Below are positions 9,370 through 18,120 of a stretch of 20,133 nucleotides of DNA, piece after piece (the stretch's first letter is position 1; every line of letters begins with the position of its first letter). A program made the position numbers and the translations under genes. A model generated the notes under the pieces. The model did not search any database. It was not told the DNA's origin and saw only the letters and a list, made by a program, of their open reading frames with translations. Origin of the DNA: Porogramme epimiltina (lineage: Eukaryota > Basidiomycota > Agaricomycetes > Polyporales > Polyporaceae); contig FTLJ01000983.1 of NCBI GenBank assembly GCA_900155495.1, positions 1 to 20,133 on the forward strand, in the 5' to 3' direction.

Positions 9370-9900
9370 AGACTCCAATGTATATACAACTTCAGTCGTC
9401 CTTTCGTTTGCCCGACTCTATTGTCGCATTCAGACTACGTATTTTTAGTATGAAGAAGTTAACTGTCTAGCCTCCACCTTACAATAAAATTAAGCCCTTG
9501 GGTCGATTCATTGAACGGCCTGGGCCGTAGGAATACTACTAGCTACACACTTTGGATCTGGTACGATACTCCGATAATGGTACATGGAGAGATGTGCAAC
9601 TTAGATGTAACCTACTTATGCTCGTTCCTAAGCTCAACCACACTGCAACCGCTTGTGTGCGTACGGAGCATAACGCGATCCTTCCCCTACCCCCAGCAAC
9701 CCAGCCACAGAATAGGAAGCCCGTGCCACAAGGGCAGTCAGATCCGGGTAGCACCAGGAACAAAAGCGATAGAGATCTTCTCCTAGCCACAGACCAGTAG
9801 TAATTGAAGATGTACGTGAAGTAAGGGTCGAGATTGGAGAGGCCCTTCAAAGATCCTGACGTAGTCGGGCCGAACGACTATGCGGAGTCCCATCGTCTTC
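9370..9900. other. Convergent 3' spacer between paralogue B and the HET gene
   Basis: About 530 bp between two facing stop codons. Short ORFs at 9511-9850 on both strands show no protein-like pattern. Apart from the AATAAA noted at 9483 I see no feature. Confidence 0.45.
9483..9488 (+). promoter_or_regulatory. Possible poly(A) signal of the gene ending at 9369
   Basis: AATAAA lies about 115 nt after the stop codon. The hexamer is weakly conserved in fungi, so this is only suggestive. Confidence 0.3.
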
Positions 9901-11413
9901 TCAGAATGGAGAAACTTGAAGACCGTGCACAGGAGTGACGTGAGGCTTGTGGGATATGCGCAGAAACTTCGGAAGGAAGGTGGCAGGTGGTTTGCCGTGA
10001 GACGGACGGCCGGACGGTGTTGGATCTGTAGAGAACTCAGGACGTGCGAGGATATGGAAGGTCTCCCATTTGACAGTGCGTCCTCGAATCGAGCTTTCTG
10101 CGAAGCGAATGCACCGATAGCCAGCTCCTTCAGCCCCAGCACGGAAAGGGGGAGCACTCGAGTCCGCACTTTCCCCAGCGAGTTTGCGTCTAGTGAGGTG
10201 CAACCCAACTCGGACTCTGTCCACGGTATTGCCCGTCGACGACTGTCCCAGCGAGCAAGGGAGGATAAGGATGGCGTGATCGTCATTAATGCGGATTACA
10301 GGGACGCTGGCGACCACACCGTGGGGCGTGAGCGTGAATGTGGACGGGTTAGGATTCTTTCCCTAGTGCGATCAAGGAGTTAGACTCTTTCACCGGGAGC
10401 ACACGAACGAGATTTACCAAGGTTTCCACTGTGTTCACTGAATCGAAAACGATGTCTTCACAGGATGCAAACGGTCGAGGGGATGCCGCAAAAAGGAATT
10501 TCCCCGAGGCAAAAGTACGGTTCGTATCATCTCGCAGAGGCTTGAATATTGGCTCAGATCCTGGCACCCAAGGCCTATGTCGCCCCCACGCGAAAATCGA
10601 GGCATCCGGCAGCACCTTCAAGATCTCTTCCTGCAGTCGATAGAACGCCTTCTGGCCTTCGCCGTACGCTATCGGCATGTTGACGCCGAACAGCCCTATG
10701 ACACAGTACGCTTCGTCCTCCACCCGGGTGGTCTTGCGCTTGGACGCCCAGCACATCCGCTGCGCGATGCTGGCGTGTGAGAGACCTTCTTCAAGTAGGA
10801 GAACCTTGGCGGGGATCCTCGTGGCTGCATGCAGCAAAGAGACCAAAGAGTCCTTCGTCCCTATAACGCTCCAGTCATGCGCGAGGAATACGATAAACCT
10901 GGGCGCCAAGAGCTCCTGGAGTGTCCACCCTCGCGTGTGCCATACGCTCTTCCGGAACTCCGTAGGGTCGAATCCTTCTGCGAATTGAGAATCGGTGTGG
11001 ACGTCGCGGAGGTAGACGAAGCAGGCGCCGGAGAGGGCGTAGTAGCGGAACATGGAGTTGATCGCATCGGAAAGCTCCGTGCTGCACGATCTGTCGATAC
11101 AGCACATGTCGGTCCATACCCACTGGTATCCATGCGCCTGCGCCACCTTGCAGAGTTCTCGGATCTTGGGGGCGATTGAGTCTCGCCAGCCTATGTCGGA
11201 CGGCATTGTCTCGACAAGAGATGCTGGTACCGCAAGTATTCTTGGGAATTCATCATCTGTCTCAAAGCTGAGCAGCGATTGAACGTCTTGGATGGTCCGG
11301 TGTTCTGTGTGCCCCTCGTCCCAGACATGGGAGAGGATGGCGTAACCTCCGGGGACGTCTTCGGGCGAGGCAAAAGAGCGCAGGTCCTTCGTCACCGTGT
11401 TCAGCAGCCACAT
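9901..11413 (-). CDS. HET-domain (heterokaryon incompatibility) protein, 485 aa
   Basis: HET-domain proteins trigger programmed cell death after non-self recognition in filamentous fungi; basidiomycetes carry many of unknown role. Exon 1 (11413-10418, 332 codons) starts MWLLNT, the usual start of this group. It holds the three HET blocks: GYAILSHVWDE at residues 23-33; YQWVWTDMCCIDRSCSTELS followed by DAINSMFRYYALSGACFVYL; and WHTRGWTLQELLAPRFIVFL. RMCWASKRKTTRVEDEAYCV, then GLFGVNMPIAYGEGQKAFYR, follows. A 55-nt intron (10417-10363) with donor GTAAAT, a CTAAC branch site and acceptor TAG restores the frame. Exon 2 (10362-9901) carries the usual downstream region (FTLTPHGVVASVPVIRINDD, HAILILPCSLGQ). 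No NACHT, WD40 or other STAND module follows. Without the intron the frame would end soon after at a TAA. The last 60 residues are not recognisable and may hide another intron. Confidence 0.88.
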
Positions 11414-11588
11414 TTAGACGTTCCTACCAAATGTGGACCACATTAGCACACTAGGAAACTTAAAACCCTAGTGGAGGCACCTCGTGAATGCACATACCTG
11501 ATCTGAAAGGAATCGTGATATGATGGGCGCCGGACTGTGAGGAGGTGAAGCAAAGCGGCTACCACTGGTATAGTACGCCTATAAGCCC
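11414..11588. other. HET gene 5' flank
   Basis: The short upstream region of the HET gene. It has no recognisable ORF, and I could not identify a convincing TATA or CCAAT element. Confidence 0.35.
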
Positions 11589-12138
11589 CTAAGGTCTCCG
11601 GCAGCGCCCACTGCCCTGCCCAATCAAGTCTAAGTCCATAGCCGCGTAATCCAGAAAGCGTATACTCACCGCTTTATGACCGGCGGGCGCCGGCCACAGC
11701 CCAATTTCAGTGCGCCCCGGCCAGTGAAGACGAATAGTACAGATAGTTGGAGGATCCACCTGGATATTGAAAGGGTGTTCGTCGGCAATGTAGGCATTGT
11801 TCAAATAGGCCTCAAAAGGACGTCCTTGGAAGAGCGCCAACTGTGCAAGATAGTGGACGAGCTGTATTCCTCCTTGATCTTGCGACTGGCTTGGAGGGCA
11901 GTGACAGGCTCGACGTCTCGGCTACAGCCCAAATAAGATCCGGAAATAATCCTCGTGGCAACTCGTGGGGTGGCGCTACATCAGGCGCCCATACCTTGAC
12001 TTTTCTCTCCAGCAAGACATCGCGTTCAAAGTTTGTGACAGGGCGCACTGGTGCCCGCCCCCTTCGCCTGACGCCACCGCGAACAGCCCCGCAAGCCCGC
12101 CCGGCGCCCGAGACTACGTGTACGCTTGTCCGTCTCAA
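11589..12138 (-). pseudogene. Decayed or unrecognised coding stretch downstream of MYND copy 1
   Basis: Two minus-strand frames look protein-like but are not in phase. One (12063-11925) reads NFERDVLLERKVKVWAPDVA and PPHELPRGLFPDLIWAV. The other (11884-11671) reads DQGGIQLVHYLAQLALFQGR, then PFEAYLNNAYIADEHPFNIQ and IRLHWPGRTEIGLW, and ends near a GTGAGT donor. A 40-nt intron (GTAGCC to CCAG at 11904-11865) could join them but is short. The homologous stretch in the duplicated unit (about 14.5-14.98 kb) has different indels and stops. I recognise no family. It may be a real small gene whose second copy has decayed, or both copies may be relics. Confidence 0.35.
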
Positions 12139-14230
12139 AATAAACTGAACGATTGTAACGCTTGACTTTAGAATTTGAAGAGGCTGCCGCTGGGAGGGGG
12201 CTCCCCGTTTACATCTAAGTAGTCCAGCAATACCTGTCGGGCTCTCTCCAACCCCTGGGCCGTCATCTCAGTAGAGACTATTCGACAAGTATTCCCCTCC
12301 CTATCTGGGAACTCAATCATATACTCAGCGCCACGAACCCTTCCCATCGGCGTACTCTCGCTGGATCCGGAGGGTGCCTGCACTGTTGAAGACTGGTCAT
12401 CCCTGTTTCCATGAGACACGACGACTTGCGACTGGCTACCTCCACCGGAAACCTCTCCATCTCCCGTTCTGGCCGTGCGAGGCTTGCAAATCACCTTGTG
12501 TCGGGCCCAGTCCTGCGAATGCGAAGTCGGATCCGAAGCTATAAGCGCCCGCTGCGGTCCGTCCGGGATCCACCCACCTTTCTCTGGCAGGCCCTGCTGC
12601 AGTAGTGGGGTTTCATATCGTGCGGGCACACCCCTGCGCACCGCCTCAGCGCGCCCCTCCGCCTCCCCTGGACGTTGCATCCCTCCGCTGCGCATGCGTA
12701 CGCCATCGGGGACGCTGCGACGCGCTCCGCGCGCTGCGCCTCCCGCCCCTCCAGGTAGTCGTCCACCGCAAGCACCGTCATGTGCATCTGCACAACCATC
12801 ATTTGCTTATTCTTCGGGGCCTCCCTGAACCAGCTCAAGAGCTCGGGCACGTGGCGCGCGATGTCGAGCACCGCGTGGCTCAGGAAGCCGTTGTTCGTTG
12901 CGAGTGCCGCATACACCAAGGCGGTGCGTCTCTTGATCAGGCGCAAGGCTTGCACCGCTTCCTCACTGTTGTAGCCGTGGAGCGCCCCGAGGGCCACAAT
13001 CGAGGCATGATCCGGGTCCTCGAGCGTGCCGATCCCGCAAAGCCAGTATGCCCGCGCCGTGGCGGCGAGTGCGCGCGTGAGCACGGCAGCAGGAGCGTCG
13101 TACTTGGGCACGTAGTCGGACAGTCCGACGAGGCAATGAAAGAGGTCGAGGGCGCGTTCGACGTCTGGGGTGTCGCTACCGCATCCGCACCCGACCAGGT
13201 ACCTGAAGGAGGCAAGGCTGGCATCAGTCACCCGCCTATACGCTGGCCCGGGAAGGGTTAGGGTTGAAGGTATGTGTAGGGCATATGCCAGAGCGCGTAG
13301 GCATGCTTGGATGCCGCATCGGAGGACATAGCGGGATGCGCGAGTTCTGGATGTGCACTCACCGCATGCCCATCTCGACGATGGCCTCAGGATCCCCGCC
13401 CTCGGCAAGCGGTAAGAGCGTCTCTGGCGGGAAGTTGGTGAGGTGCTCCGCGCAGTCTTCACCAAATACAGATACATCCAGGGTGTCAACTTCGCGATAG
13501 TCGATACAAACGCTGCGCTTCTCTTGACAGTATATTGTGAAGTTTTTGAAACGCATAGCGGCGTCGCCAACTACGCTGCAGCCGATATAAAAAGTCGCGA
13601 TTGGCTTCTTCGGGTTCATGGCTGAGGCTACGGATGGATGATAACCGGTGAGGGCACTAGCGCTACGAAGTTGGCCTTTCAAGAACACGTACTTCTCCGG
13701 ATTGCTAAATATGATAGTCAGTGCAGCGAGGTCAGGGATGTCGGGGATGTCGCTTGGGCATCAAGGGTATCCATCGATAGAAGACGTATAACATAATGGA
13801 CAGCTGTCGGTCATGTGCTGGGACTCCGTTTTGTAGTGCCTGATGTAGTATTATGGCAAAGGCCTGGAGAGGAGTTTTGATAGAGCATGCGCGGTACCTC
13901 ATTTTAATCGACCTCCCATGGGCCATTAACAACATCCATTGAATAGTTTGACAACGTTTTATATCCCCCATGAGGCCTGCAGCTCGCCCATCGGGGCCAT
14001 ATTATTTCGATATCTTCGTCGTATCCGATCGCGAGAACGAGAACTCGCTCGTAAGGGGGCTGGAGAGGATATCATTGCGTGCGAAAATATCATCCAATGT
14101 GCTGCAGCCTCGTTCTGGTTGAGCCTTTTCGAGAGCGGTAGACGATGACGTGGAGCTGAGTGCTGAGTGATGAGTATTGAGTGGGCGATTGCAAAAGTGC
14201 AGTGAACCGCGTCATTGTTTGAGCGCCCGT
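11700..14230. repeat. Tandem segmental duplication, copy 1 (about 2.5 kb)
   Basis: Homologous in direct orientation to about 14500-17033. Landmarks in order: CAAATAAGATCCGGAA near 11930 and 14752; TAACGC.TGACTTTAGAA near 12156 and 14998; the whole three-exon MYND gene; GAACACGTACTT near 13684 and 16487; CTTCGTCGTATCCG near 14016 and 16819; GAGAGCGG near 14133 and 16939; GAGCGCCCGT at 14221 and 17023. No terminal repeats or target-site duplication are apparent, so unequal exchange is more likely than transposition. The ends are approximate. Confidence 0.85.
12168..13619 (-). CDS. MYND-type zinc-finger protein, copy 1, 408 aa
   Basis: MYND fingers bind two zinc ions and usually mediate protein-protein contacts; the target of this family is unknown. 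Exons on the minus strand: 13619-13363, 13202-12578, 12512-12168, with introns of 160 and 65 nt. The start MNPKKPIATF was chosen because the tandem paralogue begins MNPTKPIMTF at the same place; the frame extends 23 codons further upstream. The N-terminal region has NFPPETLLPLAEGGDPEAIV and EMGMR, reminiscent of a helical repeat, then VGCGCGSDTPDVERALDLFH and ARAYWLCGIG. The MYND finger is at residues 256-303: Cys256, 261, 274, 278, 287 and 291, His299 and Cys303, with the intron falling between QRK and DWARHK. A tail of about 100 residues ends with MIEFPDREGN and ERARQVLLDYLDVNGEPP. Related MYND proteins are common in agaricomycetes. Confidence 0.87.
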
Positions 14231-14500
14231 ACCAAAGTCACCACCCTGCGCCACAGAGTACTTGGCCGCCAGGTCTTACGCACCTCACGAGCTCTCTAGA
14301 TTAGATATGTCGTCCGATTTCCTTTTCTGTATGTCCTCTATCCTACGCTCGCCGTCCGGCTTCGCTAGCGGGCACTCTCATTGGTTTTCCCTCGCCTTAC
14401 ATCAGTATGATAATCAATGTACCGCGCGCACCAGTGCCAGGTACTTACTCTCGGAGGGTCGTCCGGGGCTCTCCACTGAACCAACACCTTCTCTACTTCC
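13620..14500. other. 5' flank of MYND copy 1 and the spacer between duplication units
   Basis: From 13620 to about 14230 the sequence is homologous to 16430-17033, the promoter side of the second MYND gene, with many substitutions and indels. About 14230-14500 seems to belong to neither unit. The plus-strand ORF at 14262-14696 has no protein-like pattern and crosses the unit boundary, so I do not call it a gene. Confidence 0.5.
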
Positions 14501-14980
14501 CTCGTCTGTGCTTCCAGCCTCAAAACCACGCTTGGGCAATTACACACAGCCAACAGGCTGCGAGTGTCGTTGTGTTTATCCCAACACCACCCCAACGTCA
14601 TTTATCCGGACATTGAAAGGATGTTCATCGGGGGTATGTAGACTCTATGCGGATGATATCGAAAGGACAACTTCGACTGTGCATAAGAATTTGTGAGTTG
14701 CCTCTTTGATCTTGTGATTGTCAGCTCGAAGGGCAGCAGACTGGACGCCAAATAAGATCCGGAAGCAATCCTAATGGCACCTTCTCGTGGGGTGGTGCTA
14801 TACGATGCGCCCGCCTTCAGGTTGCCTCTTCTCAGGCTCTCCAACAATGTCATCTTCCTTAGTTTCTGACTGGGCGCAGCCTTGCCCTGCTCCTTCGCCT
14901 GGAGCCACCTCAAACAACCCCGCAAGCCCTGTCCGCCGCCCCGGGTTACGTGTGTGTTTGTTCCTTTCAAAATCAATAGT
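14500..14980 (-). pseudogene. Second copy of the stretch downstream of the MYND gene, frames broken
   Basis: Homologous to 11589-12138 by shared blocks (GGATCTTATTTGG, CACCCCACGAG, GAACA.CCTTTCAAT), but carrying indels and different stops. The frame matching the LVHYLAQLALFQG region of copy 1 is lost. One alternative minus-strand frame reads GLAGLFEVAPGEGAGQGCAQ up to a TAG in the block homologous to copy 1. This supports a decayed duplicate, though neither copy has a recognised function. Confidence 0.4.
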
Positions 14981-15009
14981 ATTCTATTGAACGACTGTAA
15001 CGCGTGACT

Positions 15010-16429
15010 TTAGAAGACGCCCCCAGGAGGGGGCCCCCCATACATATCTACAAAGTCCAGCAAGACCTGTCGAGCTCTCTCCATCTCCTCAGACGACATG
15101 TCAGTAGAGACTATTCGATAGTTATTACCCAACCTATCTGAAAACTCAATCATATGCTCGGCCCCGGGAACCCTTCCGTTCGGGGTACTCTCGCTGGACC
15201 CGGGGAGGGCCTGCGCTGTTGAAGACTGGCCGTCCACATTTCCATGAGATGCGACGACTTGCTGGTTAACACCTCCACCAGAGACCGCCTCAACTCCCGT
15301 TCCGGTTGTGTGGGGCTTGCAGATCACCTTGTGTCGGGCCCAGTCCTGCGAATGTGAAGTCGAATCCCTCATAAGCTCCACGGCCTGCCTACCCCAGCCC
15401 ATCCGGGATCCACTCACCTTCCTCTGGCAGCCCCTGCTGCAGTAGTGGGGCTTCATATCGTGCGGGCACATCCCCGAGCACCGCCTGAGCGCGCTCCTCC
15501 GCCTCCCCTGGACGCGGCACCCCTCCGCCGCGCACGCATACGCCGCCGGATCCTCCGCGACCCGCTCCGCGCGCCGGGCCTCGCGCGCCGCGACGTCGCG
15601 GTCCGCCGCGCACACCGCCGCGAGCAGCCCCTCGACCAGCTCAGGGTCCACCGGCTCCGGCGCCGCGCGCAGGATCCGGGGCGCCGCGCGCCCGATGTTG
15701 AGCGCCGCGGGGCTCTGCAGGCCGTTGGCCACCGCGGCCGCCGCGTGCAGCAGGGCGGCGCACTGGTCGAGCTCGCGCGCGCTGTTCACCGCGGCCGGGC
15801 CGCGGTAGTCGTTGTGCGCCGCGACGGCCATGAAGCGGGCGTTGGGCGGGCCCTCGCCGATCCCGCAGAGCCAGTACGCGCGCGCCGTGGCGGCGAACGC
15901 GCGCGTGCGCACGGTGGCGGGGGCGGCGTACCTGGGCCGCACGCCGGGCGAGCCGATGAGGGATTGGAAGAGGGCGAGGGCGCGTCCGACGTCTGGGGTG
16001 TCGCTGCCGCATCCGCACCCTGCCAAGAACCTGGGGAAGGCGGTCAGTCACCGGCCTTGGGCTTATACGCTGGGCAGGGTTAGGGAAGGTATACGCAGGG
16101 CTTATGGGGAGTGTATGCGTGTTTGGATGCCACATCGGAGAACACAGCGGGATGCGCGAGCTCTGGATGCGCACTCACCGCATGCCCATCTCGACGATGG
16201 CCTCAGGATCCCCGCGCTCGGCGAGGGGTAAGAGCGTCTCCGGTGGGAAGTTGGTGAGGTGCTCCACGCAGTCCTGAGCGAACACGGCTATATCCAGAGT
16301 GTCGCGGTAGTCGATACAAACATTGCGCTTCTCTTCGCAGTATATTGGAAGGTTCTTGAAACGCGCGACCCAGCCGTCATCTCTGTTGCGGTTCATCTGA
16401 AAAGTCATGATCGGCTTCGTCGGGTTCAT
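15010..16429 (-). CDS. MYND-type zinc-finger protein, copy 2, 399 aa
   Basis: Tandem paralogue of the gene at 12168-13619 with the same three-exon structure: 16429-16179, 16030-15418, 15345-15010; introns 148 and 72 nt at identical positions and phases. It starts MNPTKPIMTF, then has FKNLPIYCEEKRNVCIDYRD, NFPPETLLPLAERGDPEAIV, GCGCGSDTPDVGRALALFQS and ARAYWLCGIGEG. The MYND finger (CAAEGC, HYCSRGCQRK, DWARHKVICKP) keeps all eight ligands, and the tail matches copy 1 to MIEFSDRLGN and GPPPGGVF. The central exon is far richer in G and C than in copy 1, and its residues about 120-235 are the most diverged part, with many Ala and Arg (REARRAERVAEDPAAYACAA). An intact frame with conserved splice sites argues that the gene is functional. 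Confidence 0.87.
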
Positions 16430-18120
16430 AGCTGCGGCTATAGACAGACGGCAATCGGCTGAGGGTGCTGTGAAGTCAACTTTTCGAGAACACGTACTTG
16501 GCTGGGCTGCTAAGTGCTGATAGGCAGTGCAGAGAGGTCAGAGATGTCGGTAGGTTAGGTATCAGTGGAGTTCATCGATGGAAGAAGCATGCCATAATGG
16601 ACATATCTCCGAGTCGGACATGTGCTCAAACTCCGCAACGACATGTTTGGTAGCACCTGGTATATCATTATGGCCAAGAGGGGAAGGGGTCTTAATAGAG
16701 TATTGTGCATAGCCCATTGAGTCCCCTTCCCATTGATAGCACCCACTGAGTTGAAAATGTCTCGATGCCTAGGGCTCCTTGAAGCGGTTGACAGCATTGA
16801 GGCTAGTTGTATCCTTGTCTTCGTCGTATCCGCGACTGAGAAGCTCGTCCATGTAGGAAACTGGAGAAGGTATCGTGCGCGTAAGTTAACGTCGCGCAAC
16901 GCGAGGTGCACCCTCGTACGTACTGGTCGAGCCTTCTCGAGAGCGGCGGGTGACGAACTGCCGAAACTGAGTGCGTTGCATGCACGCAAGAGTCAAGCGA
17001 AGCGCGACGAGCGTCGTCGTTCGAGCGCCCGTTTCATCTTGCTACTAATTTTACCACTTCAGTCGCCAGCCACGCCATAGCCAGCGCGTGTCGCCCGCGC
17101 GTGGCATCGCTATGGACGTCGTTCCGGATCCCTCAGCACTGCCCCGACGTCACTTCTCTCTCATTAATCCGTTTCGGCCACACACACCATACCACCGCGA
17201 TACCATGTACACGTGCGCCGCTCAGACCCTACAGGAGCGCTGCACGTTCGTAAGCCTTGGACGTTGGACTGATTTGACAAGCACGATGGCACTGACGTCG
17301 GGGTGTGTCGCGACTGACAGACTGAATCGACAACCGTCCAGTAAAACTCACCGCCGCTCCCTCGACGACGTACCCCAACTTAGCACTATCATATCCTCAC
17401 CCTCTGTCACTCACGAATAAAGCTATAGCAAAAAGAATATACAAAGCACGGGCCGCAGGCTCCTCGCCCCGCCCGCGCATCCGGTCCGTTCGATTGAGAG
17501 TGGTATGCGTGCAGTAATCTACTACTTGTAAACCTGTATACTCGTACTTACCCGAGCGAGGGAGGGAGGACCGTACGTGGGGTCGGGGATGGATGGGGTA
17601 GGGAGATCCGTATGTCGTATCGTACAGCGCACGGCGTGCTCTCTCGCTCGTGCTGCGCAACTACCTTAGGTCGTAAATACAATAAGGGGGTGCCGTGTCC
17701 GTCGTGTTCGGGGTGCGGGGGCGGGGCGGTAGCGATGGACGGGCATGTAGGGCAAGCAAGTGTGTGTGGGCGTGCATGCGTGCGTGCGTGCGTGCGTCGG
17801 GGGGCGTGAGGCGGTGCGGGAGGGAGGGGGCCGGTCTCATCTGTAATAAGCGTGTAACGAGAAAAATATGTGTGCGTGCGGAAGGGGTGCGGTCCAACAT
17901 CACCAATGTCCTAATAGTACTGCAAGCGAGAAAAAAAAAGAATTGGACCAAAGAGAGAATAGCGTAGCGAGCCCTGGGGTGACGTGTTAAAGATACAAAA
18001 TGCGCGCGCAGCAGCAGTGGTGGTGGTGGGCAGGCGGGGAGGAACGCAGCTGCGGCAAGGGAGGAGGAGGAGCGCCAGCAGGGAACGGAAAAACACAAAC
18101 AGGACCGGTCACCGCCCGCG
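16430..18120. other. Flank of MYND copy 2 and 3' side of PDK1, no gene
   Basis: 16430-17033 belongs to duplication copy 2 (promoter side of the MYND gene). From 17034 to the PDK1 stop at 18121-18123 I find no protein-like frame. The ORFs at 17088-17420, 17397-17660, 17661-18176 and 17695-17967 are low-complexity readings. The stretch includes a GTGC microsatellite and presumably the PDK1 3' UTR. Confidence 0.5.
17771..17797. repeat. TGCG microsatellite
   Basis: About six tandem copies of a TGCG unit with one substitution (GCATGCG) near the start. It lies in the non-coding region 3' of the kinase gene. Length polymorphism between strains would be expected. Confidence 0.9.

Larger units (their letters stand above)
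14500..17033. repeat. Tandem segmental duplication, copy 2
   Basis: Direct-orientation homologue of about 11700-14230, with corresponding landmarks offset by roughly 2.80-2.85 kb. The MYND exons are kept intact, while the downstream flank has lost the long frame seen in copy 1. This indicates selection on the MYND gene but not on the neighbouring stretch. The left boundary is blurred by divergence. Confidence 0.85.

Noticed and set aside
10960..10995. GGTCGAATCC resembling a tRNA T-loop
   Set aside because: Lies inside the conserved HET coding frame, and no acceptor stem or anticodon arm can be drawn.
12605..13261. 218-codon plus-strand ORF, with a similar one at 15445-16083
   Set aside because: Antisense of the MYND central exons; their parallel presence only reflects the duplication.
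14262..14696. 144-codon plus-strand ORF
   Set aside because: Crosses the duplication boundary, is not kept in the other copy and has no protein-like composition.
11700..17033. Transposon as the cause of the repeated unit
   Set aside because: No terminal inverted or long terminal repeats, no transposase or reverse transcriptase frame, and the copies are adjacent in direct orientation.
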